A stretch of DNA of 64,000 nucleotides from Neomesorhizobium albiziae (GCF_900114255.1 NZ_FOSL01000019.1:1-64000), one strand, 5' to 3'; shown: positions 53,590-63,196, numbered from the stretch's first letter. The notes: generated from the sequence alone by a model not told the origin. A program made the numbers and translations.

Positions 53590-54037
53590 CGCGTCAAGCT
53601 GCCCCTATCGTTCGCCGCAGGCTCATTTCAGCCCCTGCGCAATGTGTCTCGACAATTGTCGAATGTCTGAGGAAACATTCTGCCGCGCGTTCAAACACCG
53701 GTTGTGCTCGAATGCCGCCCACCTGAACTCCAAGTGGTGGGTCCCTTCAAAGGCCATCGCGCCCAGGCGAAGGACTCTCGACTGGCTGTCGCCTAGCATC
53801 ACATGCAGCGCGTAGACAAGTGCCTTCAGAGCTGGCCGTTGCCGCCATCTGGCGAGGGCAGCAACGCGAAGCTTGCTGAATTGGGAACGGCATGATGATC
53901 GGATCGGGAGAATTGTATTCGGTTTTGCGGGGTTGCGCCGGTTGCGGGAGACGGCGAGCCTTGCCAAGGGATGCCGCTCAAAAGCAGCTTTTGCGACCTG
54001 TAACACGGGAAATGAAGATGAAATGATCGCGATGCGC
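53590..54037. other. 448-base gap between queE and kdpE, no convincing gene
   Basis: Only weak frames are present. The longest is a 127-codon minus-strand frame (53623-54006) whose product matches nothing I know and has scattered basic and aromatic content; no ribosome binding site stands out. The region should hold the queE promoter near its left end and the end of the kdp transcript on the right, where I could not find a strong terminator. A decayed gene is possible. Confidence 0.3.
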
Positions 54038-54730
54038 TCAGTTGCCCTCGCTCAGCCGATAGCCGACACCCGTCTCGGTCCTGATGTAGCGCGGCTGTTC
54101 CGGGTTCGGCTCGATCTTCTGGCGCAGTTGCCTGACATAGACGCGGAGGTACTGTACGTCATAGGCATTGCCCCAGACCTGCTTCAATAGGAAATTGTGG
54201 GTTAGCACCTTGCCGGCATGCTGCGCCATCACGCGCAAGATATCGTATTCCTTGGGCGACAGTTTTATCTCCTCGTCACCGACCTTGACGATGCGCCGGA
54301 CCAGGTCGATCGACAGGTCGCCGGTCTGGAATACCGGTTTTTCGCCCTGCTGCTGCAGCCTGTGGCGAAGCGCGACACGGATGCGGGCAAGCAGCTCGTT
54401 CACGCCGAAGGGTTTTGTCACATAGTCGTCGGCGCCAAGCTCCAGCGCGTCGACGATGCCAGCCTCGTCGGTACGGCTGGACAGGATGATGACCGGTACG
54501 AGATTGTTTGCATCGCGCCAGCGCCGCAGCAACTCATGCCCCTGGATGTCCGGCAACCCGAGGTCGAGGATGACGAGATCGGGTGCGCTGTCCTCCATCC
54601 GCTCGAGCGCCGTCTTGCCGTTGGTTGCTTCAATGGCCGTATAATCCTGTGTCGTCAGGCCGACACGCAGAAGTTTGCGGATTGGCGGTTCGTCGTCGAC
54701 GATGAGAATCCTGACGGGTGGAGCGCTCAT
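54038..54730 (-). CDS. kdpE: KDP operon response regulator KdpE
   Basis: OmpR-family transcription activator of the kdp operon. The 230-residue protein has a receiver domain with acidic pair Asp12-Asp13 and phospho-acceptor Asp56 (VILDLGLPD), and a winged-helix DNA-binding domain with LTHNFLLKQVWG and VYVRQLRQKIEPNP. It is the last gene of the minus-strand operon and overlaps kdpD by 4 bases, so sensor and regulator are coupled. Confidence 0.96.
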   Translation of the reverse strand: MSAPPVRILIVDDEPPIRKLLRVGLTTQDYTAIEATNGKTALERMEDSAPDLVILDLGLPDIQGHELLRRWRDANNLVPVIILSSRTDEAGIVDALELGADDYVTKPFGVNELLARIRVALRHRLQQQGEKPVFQTGDLSIDLVRRIVKVGDEEIKLSPKEYDILRVMAQHAGKVLTHNFLLKQVWGNAYDVQYLRVYVRQLRQKIEPNPEQPRYIRTETGVGYRLSEGN

Positions 54731-57423
54731 GCGGGCAGGGCCTTTCGTTCGGCGTCGCCGGGCAGCGGCATCCTGATCGTGAACACCGCGCCGCTTCGGT
54801 CCGTGCGGTTGCCGGCGGTTATCGTGCCGTTCATCGCCTCGATGAAGCCGCGGCAGATTGCGAGCCCGAGCCCGGTTCCGGCGCGCACGCTGTCGCCTTT
54901 CTGGGCGCGGGTGAATTTGCCGAACACCCGTTCCAGGTCTTCCTCGGCGATGCCCGGCCCTTCGTCTAGCATCTGCAGCGTCACCGCCCCCGTGTCGGCA
55001 AATGCCTGGACACGGATACGTGAATTAGGTTCGGAATATTTGCCGGCATTGTCGAAGAGATTGAACAGCACCTGCTCGAACAGCACCGGGTCGACCCGGA
55101 TCAGCGGCAGGTTTTTCGGCAGATCGACATCAACCTGGTGGGACGCGAGGATTTTCTTGGCCCGCGACAGAGCCGTTCCGACGATTTCGTTGAGTTCGAG
55201 CATGCCGTAATTCGGTTCGATCGCTCCCGATTCCAGCCGCGTCATGTCGAGCAGGTTGGCGATGAACCGGTTCAGCCGCTCGGCTTCGTCCTGAATGGTC
55301 CCCAGCAGGTCTTCCTTGGTCGGGTCGTCCAGCGCTTTGGGAAATTCACGCAGCGTTCCCGCGGCGCCCATGATCGAGGCGAGGGGGGTTTTGAGATCAT
55401 GCGATATGGAAGTGAGCAGCGCCGAACGCAGTCGGTCCGCCTCGACCGCCAGCTTCGCGTTGTCGAGATCCTCGACCAGGTTGACGCGTTCGATGGCAAG
55501 GGCCGCCTGGTCCGTCAGGGCATCCATCAGCCGCCGCCGCTCCGGCGTCAGCAGCGGCCCTTGCCGGTCGTCATCGATGCCGACAACGCCGATGGCGCCG
55601 CGCGCCGTGCGCACCGGCAGGAAGAGTCGCTTGGCGCCGGGCAACGTGTCGGCGCCGCGTCCGGCCGGCCGGTCGTTTTCCCAAGCCCATTTCGCGGCGG
55701 CGATATCGGCCTGGCCGAGCGTATCCTCTGGCGGGTAGCCGGCCTTCACGGTGATGACGCCCTGTTCCGGCATCAGCAGGACGACGCGCACCTTCAGCAT
55801 CGACGCGATCTGGAAAGCGGTTGCCCACAACACGTCGTCAAGCGTCGCGGTTGCCGCAAGCTTCTTCGAAAAGAGATAAAGGTCCTCGGTGACGCGCACC
55901 CGCTGCCTGGCCGCCACTGCCTGGCCACGCACGCGCGCCGTCAGATTGCTGGCGATGACTGCGACGATGAGGAAGAAGACGAAGGTGACGACGCTTTCCG
56001 GGCTCCCCAGCGTCAGCGTGTAGAGCGGTGGCAGGAAGAAGAAATTGAAGGCCAGCGCGCTGACGATGCTGGTGAAGATCGCCGGCGCCAGCCCATACCA
56101 AAGCGCGCTGGTCAGCACGCCCATCAGGAAGACGATGCCGATGTTGTCGACATCCAGAAACTGCCGCAGCAGCAGGGCGCAGCCCAGTGCCAGAGCGGTG
56201 ATCGCGACGGATGAAACGTAAGGCGTCGGCGAAAACTCGGTCTGGTTGCCGAGCTGCACCGAGCCCTTCGGCTCGTTGGCAGCCTTCTCGTTGCCGGAAA
56301 CGACATGCACGCTGACGTCGCCCGCGATACGGATAAGGTCGTGCGTCGCGGAACCTTCGAGCCATTCGCGCCAGCGCCCTTTGTCCGAGCGGCCGATGAC
56401 GATATGCGTCACATTGTGCTCGCGCGCATAACGCATGACTTCTTCTGCGACGTTGCGGCCGGGCAAAGTCGCCGCCTCGGCGCCCAGTGTCTCGGCCAGC
56501 CGCAGCGAAAGCGCGACACGGTCGCGCTCGGCTTCGGAAAGCCGCGCCGATCGCGTCGTCTCGATGGTAATCGCCGACCAGGGCGCGCGTAGGCGCTCCG
56601 CCAGCCGCCTGCCGTAGCGCACCAGTGCGGGCGAGCGCGCCGCTTCGTCAATGCAGACCAGCACGCGGTCGCCGGCGGCCCACGGACCGGAGATCGCGTG
56701 CTCCTGCATGTGTCGGACGAGTTGCTCGTCGACCCGTTGCGCCGTGCGCCTCAGCGCCAGTTCGCGCAGCGCCGTCAAATTGCCAGGCGAGAAATAATTC
56801 TCGATGGCGCTCTTGGCAGTCCTTGGAAGATAGACCTTGCCTTGCTTCAGCCGCTCGATCAGGTCGCCCGGCGTCAGGTCGATGACTTCGATATCGTCGG
56901 CGCGGTCGATGATAGAGTCCGGCACGGTTTCACGCACCCTGATGCGGGTGATCTGGGCGACGATGTCGTTCAGGCTCTCGACGTGCTGGATGTTGACGGT
57001 GGTGTAGACATCTATGCCTGCCGCCAGCAGTTCCTCGATGTCGAGATAGCGTTTCGGATGCCGGCTACCGGGCGTGTTGGTATGCGCGAGTTCGTCGACC
57101 AGCACCAGCGCCGGCCTGCGCGCCAGAATCCCGTCGAGATCCATCTCATCCAGCGCACGGTCCTTGTAGGTAACGGCGACGCGCGGAATGATCTCGAAAC
57201 CCTGGACGAGTGCCTCGGTCTCCTTGCGTCCGTGCGTCTCGACCACGCCGATGACAACATCGACGCCCTCGGCCTTGCGGGCACGGCCGGCGAGCAGCAT
57301 TTCGTAAGTCTTGCCGACGCCAGGTGCAGCGCCCAGGAAGATGCGTAGCCTGCCGCGCACCTCGCGTTCGGCGGATTCGAGAAGGGCGTCCGGGGAGGGA
57401 CGCCGGTCGGCTTCATCGGCCAT
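54727..57423 (-). CDS. kdpD: Osmosensitive K+ channel sensor kinase KdpD
   Basis: Membrane sensor kinase for potassium limitation, 898 residues. Domains in order: KdpD N-terminal ATP-binding domain (about 20-230) with Walker A GAAPGVGKT and LVDELAHTN; universal-stress domain (about 250-370); four transmembrane helices (DUF4118, about 395-500); GAF domain (about 520-640); HisKA with phospho-acceptor His675 in SISHDLKTPLASIMG; and HATPase with FDNAGKYSEP and GTGLGLAICRGF. MADEADRRPSP is the start. Gene order A-B-C-D-E is as in E. coli. Confidence 0.96.
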   Translation of the reverse strand: MADEADRRPSPDALLESAEREVRGRLRIFLGAAPGVGKTYEMLLAGRARKAEGVDVVIGVVETHGRKETEALVQGFEIIPRVAVTYKDRALDEMDLDGILARRPALVLVDELAHTNTPGSRHPKRYLDIEELLAAGIDVYTTVNIQHVESLNDIVAQITRIRVRETVPDSIIDRADDIEVIDLTPGDLIERLKQGKVYLPRTAKSAIENYFSPGNLTALRELALRRTAQRVDEQLVRHMQEHAISGPWAAGDRVLVCIDEAARSPALVRYGRRLAERLRAPWSAITIETTRSARLSEAERDRVALSLRLAETLGAEAATLPGRNVAEEVMRYAREHNVTHIVIGRSDKGRWREWLEGSATHDLIRIAGDVSVHVVSGNEKAANEPKGSVQLGNQTEFSPTPYVSSVAITALALGCALLLRQFLDVDNIGIVFLMGVLTSALWYGLAPAIFTSIVSALAFNFFFLPPLYTLTLGSPESVVTFVFFLIVAVIASNLTARVRGQAVAARQRVRVTEDLYLFSKKLAATATLDDVLWATAFQIASMLKVRVVLLMPEQGVITVKAGYPPEDTLGQADIAAAKWAWENDRPAGRGADTLPGAKRLFLPVRTARGAIGVVGIDDDRQGPLLTPERRRLMDALTDQAALAIERVNLVEDLDNAKLAVEADRLRSALLTSISHDLKTPLASIMGAAGTLREFPKALDDPTKEDLLGTIQDEAERLNRFIANLLDMTRLESGAIEPNYGMLELNEIVGTALSRAKKILASHQVDVDLPKNLPLIRVDPVLFEQVLFNLFDNAGKYSEPNSRIRVQAFADTGAVTLQMLDEGPGIAEEDLERVFGKFTRAQKGDSVRAGTGLGLAICRGFIEAMNGTITAGNRTDRSGAVFTIRMPLPGDAERKALPA

Positions 57424-57473
57424 CAACGCGAGTCGGGCTCCCGGGCAACAGTTCGCCTTATTGGTCGTGCAAA

Positions 57474-57499
57474 GCCGCCCCGGCGTCAACCGGAGCGGC
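57474..57499. other. Hairpin between kdpC and kdpD
   Basis: GCCGCCCCGG and CCGGAGCGGC form a stem with one mismatch around CGTCAA in the 90-base gap between kdpC and kdpD. This is the only sizeable gap inside the operon and may lower expression of the kinase genes relative to the pump. Confidence 0.4.
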
Positions 57500-57513
57500 G
57501 AAAGCAGGATGCG

Positions 57514-58116
57514 TTAATTCGCCGTGGCATCGAGCGCGCGGTTGAGCGCCAGAACGTTGACCACCGGCTCGCCAAGAACGCCCAGGATGCGGCCCTGGGT
57601 GTGCTCGGCGATCAGCCCCTTGAGCTGGTCTTCCGAGATGCCGCGGGCCTTGGCGACACGTGGCGCCTGGAAAAGTGCCGCTTCCGGCGAGATGTGCGGG
57701 TCGAGACCGCTGCCGGTCGTAGTGACGAGGTCGATCGGCACCGGTTGCGACGGGTTTTCGGCCTTCAGACGCTCGAGATCGGCCTTGACGCGCTCAATCA
57801 TAGCTGCGTTGCCCGGCCCAGCGTTCGAGCCCATCGAATTCACCGCATTGTAAGGAACGGTTGTCGTCTTCGACGGGTCTGCCGGATCCGGCCCGAGGGT
57901 CACCGATGGCCGGCCATGGAAATAGCGTTGGTCGGTGAAGTTCTGGCCGATCAGCTCAGAGCCGACGACCGTGCCGTTTTCGACGATCAGGCTGCCGCTG
58001 GCCTGGTGCGGGAACAGCGCGCCGGCGACGCCGGTCATCGCCAGGGGATAGGCGAGGCCGGTGATCGCCGTGAGCGCGACGATCATGACGAGGGCGGGAC
58101 GAAGTTGCTTCAACAT
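57514..58116 (-). CDS. kdpC: K+-transporting ATPase subunit KdpC
   Basis: Small membrane-anchored subunit that helps KdpB bind nucleotide in the KdpFABC pump. The 200-residue protein has one N-terminal helix (about 8-30, [20 protein letters not shown]) and a periplasmic domain with [20 protein letters not shown], the [15 protein letters not shown] motif and [11 protein letters not shown] at the end. It follows kdpB by 11 bases. Confidence 0.96.
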   Translation of the reverse strand: MLKQLRPALVMIVALTAITGLAYPLAMTGVAGALFPHQASGSLIVENGTVVGSELIGQNFTDQRYFHGRPSVTLGPDPADPSKTTTVPYNAVNSMGSNAGPGNAAMIERVKADLERLKAENPSQPVPIDLVTTTGSGLDPHISPEAALFQAPRVAKARGISEDQLKGLIAEHTQGRILGVLGEPVVNVLALNRALDATAN

Positions 58117-58127
58117 GTTGTTAGTCC

Positions 58128-60227
58128 TTAAGCGAGGCCGAGAGCCGAGACGACCATGTCGATCGCCTTGATGCCGGCGAACGGCACCAGAATGCCGCCG
58201 AGGCCGTAGATGAGGAGGTTGCGGCGCAACAGCGAGGCCGCGCCCACGGCACGATATTTGACGCCGCGCAGCGCCAGCGGGATCAGCGCAACGATGATCA
58301 GCGCATTGAAGATGATCGCCGAAAGGATCGCCGATTGAGGGGTCGAAAGACCCATCACGTTCAGCACCTGGAGCTGCGGGTAGAAGGCCACAAACATCGC
58401 CGGGATGATGGCGAAATATTTGGCGATGTCGTTGGCGATGGAAAACGTCGTCAACGCTCCGCGCGTCATCAGCAGCTGCTTGCCGATCTCGACGATTTCG
58501 ATGAGCTTGGTCGGGTCGCTGTCGAGGTCGACCATGTTGCCGGCCTCGCGGGCGGCCACCGTGCCGGTGTTCATGGCGACGCCGACGTCGGCCTGCGCAA
58601 GTGCGGGCGCATCGTTGGTGCCGTCACCGCACATGGCGACAAGCTTACCCTTGGCCTGTTCCTCACGGATCAGGCTAAGCTTGTTTTCGGGCGTCGCCTC
58701 GGCCAGGAAATCGTCGACGCCGGCTTCGGCGGCGATCGCCGCTGCGGTCATCGGGTTGTCGCCGGTGATCATCACCGTGCGGATGCCCATGCGGCGGAGT
58801 TCCGCGAAACGCTCGCGGATGCCGCCCTTGACGATGTCCTTCAGGTAGACCACGCCGAGCAGACGGCCATCACGCGCCACGGCGAGCGGCGTGCCGCCGA
58901 CCTTGGCGATCTCGTCGGCGATGGCGCGAATGTCGCGAACGCTCTCAGCGGAGGCCTGTGTCTTGAGGAGGGTGGCCGTGCCGCTTGCCACCGCCACTGT
59001 CGGATTGGCGCCGACATGGGCGAGCACTGCATCGACGGCGCCCTTGCGGATCGAACTGCCGTCGACATCGACGCCGCTCATGCGGGTCTGTGCGGTGAAC
59101 GGAACGAAATGCGCATGCAGCGAGCGCATGTCGCGCTCCCTTATGCGGTATTTTTCCTTGGCCAGCACAACGATCGAGCGGCCTTCCGGCGTCTCGTCGG
59201 CAAGCGAGGCCAGCTGGGCAGCGTCCGCGAGTTCCTGCTCGGTAACGCCCTTGATCGGCCGGAATTCCGTCGCCTGGCGGTTGCCCAGCGTGATGGTGCC
59301 GGTCTTGTCGAGTAGCAGCGTATCGACGTCGCCGGCCGCTTCGACGGCGCGGCCGGACATTGCCAGCACGTTGAAGCGCACCAGACGGTCCATGCCGGCG
59401 ATGCCGATCGCCGAGAGCAGCGCGCCGATGGTGGTCGGGATCAGGGTGACGAACAGCGCGACCAGTACGACGATCGGGATCGAGCCGCCGGCATAAGCGG
59501 CGAAGCTCGGGATCGTCGCTACCGCCAGCACGAAGATCAGCGTCATGCCGGCAAGCAGGATGTTGAGCGCGATCTCGTTCGGCGTCTTCTTGCGCTGTGC
59601 GCCTTCGACGAGGCTGATCATGCGGTCGAGGAAGGTGTTGCCGGAAGCCGCGGTGATGCGGACGCGGATCCAGTCGGACAGCACCTGGGTGCCGCCGGTG
59701 ACGGCCGAACGGTCGCCGCCGCTTTCGCGGATGACGGGCGCGGATTCGCCGGTGATCGCCGCTTCGTTGACCGAGGCCACGCCTTCCACGACTTCGCCGT
59801 CGGAAGGAATGATGTCGCCCGCCTCGACGACCACCAGGTCGCCGACCTTGAGGCTGGTCGCAGGCACGATCTCGTAGCTCGACCTGCCGTCGGCGGAGAG
59901 CAGCTTGGCGGTGGTTTCGGTACGTGTACGGCGCAGCGCATCGGCCTGCGCCTTGCCGCGGCCTTCCGCTACTGCTTCGGCGAAATTGGCAAACAAAACG
60001 GTGAACCACAGCCAGATGATGATCTGCAGCGTGAAGCCGTATTGGGCGCTGCTGCCCAGCACCACGTCTTTGATGAACAGGAGGGTGGTCAGGGCGGAAA
60101 CGACGGCGACGACAAACATCACCGGATTTTTCGCCAGCGAACGCGGATCGAGCTTTCTGAAGGAAGCCCCGATCGCCGGAATGAGGATGCCGGCATCCAA
60201 GATGCTGGCGGATTGTAGCTTGCTCAT
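58128..60227 (-). CDS. kdpB: K+-transporting P-type ATPase KdpB
   Basis: Energising subunit of the Kdp pump, 699 residues. It has the P-type phosphorylation motif DKTGTIT with Asp307, the actuator motif TGES (159-162, including the Ser that is inhibited by phosphorylation in E. coli) and [17 protein letters not shown] in the P domain, plus the helix bundle. [10 protein letters not shown] is the start; its ATG overlaps the last 4 bases of orf66, so translation of the two is coupled. This is a departure from the usual direct kdpA-kdpB junction. Confidence 0.97.
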   Translation of the reverse strand: MSKLQSASILDAGILIPAIGASFRKLDPRSLAKNPVMFVVAVVSALTTLLFIKDVVLGSSAQYGFTLQIIIWLWFTVLFANFAEAVAEGRGKAQADALRRTRTETTAKLLSADGRSSYEIVPATSLKVGDLVVVEAGDIIPSDGEVVEGVASVNEAAITGESAPVIRESGGDRSAVTGGTQVLSDWIRVRITAASGNTFLDRMISLVEGAQRKKTPNEIALNILLAGMTLIFVLAVATIPSFAAYAGGSIPIVVLVALFVTLIPTTIGALLSAIGIAGMDRLVRFNVLAMSGRAVEAAGDVDTLLLDKTGTITLGNRQATEFRPIKGVTEQELADAAQLASLADETPEGRSIVVLAKEKYRIRERDMRSLHAHFVPFTAQTRMSGVDVDGSSIRKGAVDAVLAHVGANPTVAVASGTATLLKTQASAESVRDIRAIADEIAKVGGTPLAVARDGRLLGVVYLKDIVKGGIRERFAELRRMGIRTVMITGDNPMTAAAIAAEAGVDDFLAEATPENKLSLIREEQAKGKLVAMCGDGTNDAPALAQADVGVAMNTGTVAAREAGNMVDLDSDPTKLIEIVEIGKQLLMTRGALTTFSIANDIAKYFAIIPAMFVAFYPQLQVLNVMGLSTPQSAILSAIIFNALIIVALIPLALRGVKYRAVGAASLLRRNLLIYGLGGILVPFAGIKAIDMVVSALGLA

Positions 60228-60424
60228 TGGAACTGTCCCGGGTTTTCGATCTGCATGGCAGAAACGAGATAGGCGGCGCCCTCGACGCAGAGGGCGCTTA
60301 TGGCGAGAACGATGACCATGCCGAGGATCAGGTCGGACACGGCGAACTGCGGCCGACTGTCCCGCGCCTTGTCGGCGCGGGCAGGCAACAGATAACGCAG
60401 GCTGCTCAGCGGATAGTGTGACAT
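60224..60424 (-). CDS. 66-residue single-helix membrane protein between kdpA and kdpB (orf66)
   Basis: No family recognised. The protein has a basic N-terminal half (residues 1-27, with seven Arg/Lys) and one transmembrane helix (about 29-55, [20 protein letters not shown]), then a short polar tail. It starts 8 bases after the kdpA stop; its GAGG ribosome binding site overlaps that stop. Its own end overlaps the kdpB start by 4 bases. Length and sequence differ from KdpF (29 residues, present further upstream). Tight coupling on both sides argues for a real part of the pump operon; an accessory subunit is inference. Confidence 0.8.
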   Translation of the reverse strand: MSHYPLSSLRYLLPARADKARDSRPQFAVSDLILGMVIVLAISALCVEGAAYLVSAMQIENPGQFQ

Positions 60425-60432
60425 CGCGGGCC

Positions 60433-62136
60433 TCAGAAGCTCTGGCCGGACAGGATCGCCAGATGTTCGGCGATCGGGCCAAGCGCCAGCGCCGGCAAGA
60501 AGGTGAGGCCGCCGACGATCAGGATCACGCCGACCAGCAGGCCGACGAACAGGCCGCCATTGGTCGGAAATGTTCCGAGCGACACAGGAACCGTCTTCTT
60601 GGCGGCCAGCGAGCCCGCGATGGCAAGTGCCGGGATGATGATCAGGAAGCGGCCCATCAGCATGGCGATGCCGAGCGTGATATTGTACCAGGGCGTGTTG
60701 CCGGTGAGGCCGCCCAAGGCCGAGCCGTTGTTGGCCGCCGCCGATGTATAGGCGTAGAGGATTTCCGAAAATCCGTGCGGCCCCTGATTGGCGATCGAGG
60801 CGACCGCCGACGGCATCACCACGCTGATGGCGGTGAAGCCGAGCATCGCGAGCGGCAGGCTGAGCAATGCCAGCATCGCCATCTTGACCTCTTTGGCCTC
60901 GATCTTCTTGCCAAGATACTCTGGCGTGCGCCCGACCATCAGGCCGGACACGAAGATCGCGACGACGACGAACAGAAGGATGCCGTAGAGACCGGCACCG
61001 ACGCCGCCGACAATGACCTCGCCAAGCTCCATGTTGATCAGCGGGATCATGCCACCGAGCGCGGTGAAACTGTCATGCAACGCATTCACCGCGCCGCAGG
61101 AGGCTGCGGTGGTGATCACGGCGAAGAGGGCCGACATGGCAATGCCGAAGCGCACTTCCTTGCCTTCCATGTTGCCGCCCTCGAGGCCGAGCGCATGCAT
61201 CAGCGGGTTGCCGGAAGCTTCCGCCCAATAGGCGAAGAGGACGCCGGCAATGAACAGCACGCCCATTGCGGCGAGGATCGCCCAGCCCTGCCGCTGGTCG
61301 CCGACCATGCGGCCGAAAACGTTGGTCAGCGCCGCGCCGATCGCAAAGATCGAAACCATCTGGATGAGGTTGGTCAGGGCATCCGGGTTCTCGAAGGGAT
61401 GCGCCGAATTGGCGTTGAAGAAACCGCCGCCATTGGTGCCAAGCATCTTGATTGCAAGCTGCGAGGCGACCGGGCCGACTGCAATCGTCTGCTTGCCGCC
61501 TTCCAGCGTCGTCGCGTCGACATAGGCGCCAAGTGTTTGGGGAACGCCGAGAAAGACATAGACGAGCGTCAGCACCACGCACAGCGGCAGCAGCACGTAG
61601 AGTGTCGAACGCGTGAGGTCGACCCAGAAATTGCCGATCGATTTCGACGACGCGCGTGCAAATCCGCGGATTAATGCGACCGCAAGCGCCATGCCGGTCG
61701 CCGCGGAAACGAAGTTCTGCACGGTCAGGCCGGCCATCTGCACGAGATAGGACATCGTGCTTTCGCCGCCGTAGTTCTGCCAGTTGGTGTTGGTGACGAA
61801 GCTGACCGCGGTGTTGAAGGACAGTTCCTGCGGAACAGCCGCCATGCCGGCGGGATTGAAGGGCAGCCCGGCCTGGAAACGCTGCAGGAGATAAAGCACC
61901 AGGAAACCGAGCAGGTTGAAGGCGAGCATGGCGCCGACATAGGTCGTCCAATGCTGTTCCTCGCGCTCGTTGGTGCCGGCGACGCGATAAAGCAGCCGCT
62001 CGAACGGCGCCAACAGGAAGCCGAGAAAAGTGCGTTCGCCCGTATAGACGCGCGTCATGTAGCCGCCGAGCGGCCTCACCAGGAGAATGACGATGCCGCA
62101 GAAAATGAGGATCTGGATCCAGCCGTTGAGTGTCAT
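60433..62136 (-). CDS. kdpA: K+-transporting ATPase subunit KdpA
   Basis: Potassium-selective channel-like subunit of the KdpFABC pump, from the superfamily of K+ transporters. The 567-residue protein has about ten helices and the four filter-loop regions, for example [20 protein letters not shown] near residue 106, [18 protein letters not shown] and [13 protein letters not shown]. It ends just before orf66 and starts 37 bases after kdpF. Confidence 0.97.
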   Translation of the reverse strand: MTLNGWIQILIFCGIVILLVRPLGGYMTRVYTGERTFLGFLLAPFERLLYRVAGTNEREEQHWTTYVGAMLAFNLLGFLVLYLLQRFQAGLPFNPAGMAAVPQELSFNTAVSFVTNTNWQNYGGESTMSYLVQMAGLTVQNFVSAATGMALAVALIRGFARASSKSIGNFWVDLTRSTLYVLLPLCVVLTLVYVFLGVPQTLGAYVDATTLEGGKQTIAVGPVASQLAIKMLGTNGGGFFNANSAHPFENPDALTNLIQMVSIFAIGAALTNVFGRMVGDQRQGWAILAAMGVLFIAGVLFAYWAEASGNPLMHALGLEGGNMEGKEVRFGIAMSALFAVITTAASCGAVNALHDSFTALGGMIPLINMELGEVIVGGVGAGLYGILLFVVVAIFVSGLMVGRTPEYLGKKIEAKEVKMAMLALLSLPLAMLGFTAISVVMPSAVASIANQGPHGFSEILYAYTSAAANNGSALGGLTGNTPWYNITLGIAMLMGRFLIIIPALAIAGSLAAKKTVPVSLGTFPTNGGLFVGLLVGVILIVGGLTFLPALALGPIAEHLAILSGQSF

Positions 62137-62172
62137 GGCTTTTCAGCTTTCGAAATCATGAAAAAGGCGCCG

Positions 62173-62262
62173 TCAGAAACGTTCGGGACGGATCAGCGCG
62201 TAGACGAGATAAGCGGTGAGCAGGACGGTCACGCCACCTGCCAGTATGTAGTCGATCAACAT
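62173..62262 (-). CDS. kdpF: K+-transporting ATPase subunit KdpF
   Basis: Smallest known subunit of the Kdp complex; stabilises the KdpABC assembly. The 29-residue protein begins MLIDYILAGGVTVLLTAYLV and ends YALIRPERF, a single helix with the L-x-RPE-x-F tail typical of KdpF. AGGAA sits 8 bases before the ATG, overlapping the stop of the 27-residue upstream frame. It is too short for most gene finders. Confidence 0.93.
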   Translation of the reverse strand: MLIDYILAGGVTVLLTAYLVYALIRPERF

Positions 62263-62272
62263 TTTCGGGTTC

Positions 62273-62356
62273 CTAGAGGTGGTCGCAGGCCGACACGTAG
62301 GCGAAGAACAGCACAAACGCGGCGACACCGGATGCGAGCAGGATGATATCCAGCAT
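62273..62356 (-). CDS. 27-residue single-helix membrane protein upstream of kdpF (orf27)
   Basis: No named family. The product reads MLDIILLASGVAAFVLFFAY and ends VSACDHL: one helix with a short C-terminal Ala-Cys-Asp tail. AAGG lies 9 bases before its ATG; its TAG stop is part of the kdpF ribosome binding site and is 10 bases before the kdpF start. I have the impression that similar short proteins with a Y-V-x-A-C-D end occur beside kdp in other proteobacteria, but cannot confirm. It may be a second small Kdp subunit or a leader peptide. Confidence 0.7.
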   Translation of the reverse strand: MLDIILLASGVAAFVLFFAYVSACDHL

Positions 62357-62491
62357 TGATTTTGCCTTTGACGGCGCGGGCGTAGCGAACTGGCCGCGCG
62401 CGCCCCGCGCGATATTCACTGCAATGACGGCCGGCGCTCAAAAGCTCCGGCCGCGTTTCGTCGATACGGAGTGGAATGTCGTCAAAACGGC

Positions 62492-62540
62492 ATAAAGGTT
62501 CGAGACGCGCCGCGCGGCGAATATATAAAATTCCTATAAA
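62492..62540 (-). promoter_or_regulatory. Conserved block A upstream of the kdp operon
   Basis: Holds ATAAAGGTTCGAGACG (62492-62507, plus-strand reading), which recurs exactly in block B. The flank to about 62540 is also similar (GCGG, then an AT-rich ATATA segment, then TTCC or CTCC and ATA). On the minus strand the core is 136-151 bases before the orf27 start. Likely a shared promoter or operator; which sigma or regulator uses it is unclear, and it does not match a promoter consensus I trust. Confidence 0.5.
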
Positions 62541-62604
62541 GACTGCTAGCCACTACCACTGATTGTGATTGGAGTATTGTGCAGCCAGGTGGACGCCACA
62601 GTGA

Positions 62605-62814
62605 TCAAAACGCAAGCGCGGCGAGCATGCCGCCCGCGGCAATCGCAACGCCCGCGACGAGAAAAACACCGGCGATGAAATCGAGTCCCGCGGTTTTGCC
62701 GGACTTGGGCGCCGTCGTGGTTTGGGCAGCCTTTGCACGGGCGCGCCTGGCGGCCACCGCCTGGGCGCGCTCCTGCTGCTTCAGCATCTGGTCGAAATGG
62801 GTCGTACGCATCAT
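62605..62814 (-). CDS. 69-residue single-helix membrane protein (orf69)
   Basis: Unrecognised small protein. The N-terminal 43 residues are basic and alanine-rich with predicted helix (QQERAQAVAARRARAKAA); one hydrophobic segment (about 45-67, FIAGVFLVAGVAIAAGGMLA) follows and ends the protein. AAGGA precedes the ATG. It lies just upstream of the kdp operon on the same strand, and carries a copy of the conserved block before its start, so joint control with kdp is possible. Function unknown. Confidence 0.65.
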   Translation of the reverse strand: MMRTTHFDQMLKQQERAQAVAARRARAKAAQTTTAPKSGKTAGLDFIAGVFLVAGVAIAAGGMLAALAF

Positions 62815-62876
62815 CGCTGCTTCCTTTGTGGTCCGTGCCGAAAAGAGGGCACGGGCCGAAAGCTAGCCACGGCGAT

Positions 62877-62930
62877 ATAAAGGTTCGAGACGAGGCGTCT
62901 GCGGAAGATATCAAGGCTCCATAGGAGCAC
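62877..62930 (-). promoter_or_regulatory. Conserved block B upstream of orf69
   Basis: Second copy of the element at 62492-62540, with the identical 16-base core at 62877-62892 and a related AT-rich flank ending near CTCCATAGG. The core is 63-78 bases upstream of the orf69 start on the minus strand. It ends close to the downstream end of the DUF982 gene. Confidence 0.5.
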
Positions 62931-62950
62931 GTGCCGCAATCACCGAAGTA

Positions 62951-63196
62951 TCAGCGCTTGCCCAGAATATGCGCCTCGCGTGCGGCGGCAACAAAGGCCC
63001 GGCGTGCCTCCACAGTCGATTGCCAGCCGTCGAGGGCATCGCGGCAGGCGCGCAGCGCCGCGCGGTAGCGAGGGCCGGGCTTGATCGGCTGAATCTCGGA
63101 CAGGAACTCGATTCCTTCCCACACACTTGCGATGCTGCGTCGGTGGTCGGGGTCGAGCTCTATCTCGACGGGGGCGGAAAAATGGCGGTCGTTCAT
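62951..63196 (-). CDS. DUF982 family protein (1)
   Basis: The 81-residue soluble protein shows the DUF982 pattern: FSAPVEIELDPDHRRSIASV near the N-terminus, then a GPRYRAALRACRDALDGW helix and VEARRAFVAAAREAHIL at the end. The family is largely confined to rhizobia and relatives, often in many copies, with no known function. GGAGG is 3-7 bases before the ATG. A second DUF982 gene lies 50 bases upstream on the same strand. Confidence 0.8.
   Translation of the reverse strand: MNDRHFSAPVEIELDPDHRRSIASVWEGIEFLSEIQPIKPGPRYRAALRACRDALDGWQSTVEARRAFVAAAREAHILGKR

Noticed and set aside
53623-54006. 127-codon minus-strand frame between queE and kdpE
   Set aside because: No recognisable family, no clear ribosome binding site, and unusual composition; kept only as a note on the gap.
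60418-61674. Plus-strand frame of 418 codons opposite kdpA
   Set aside because: Antisense shadow of kdpA; composition is dominated by Arg, Asp and His with no domain pattern.
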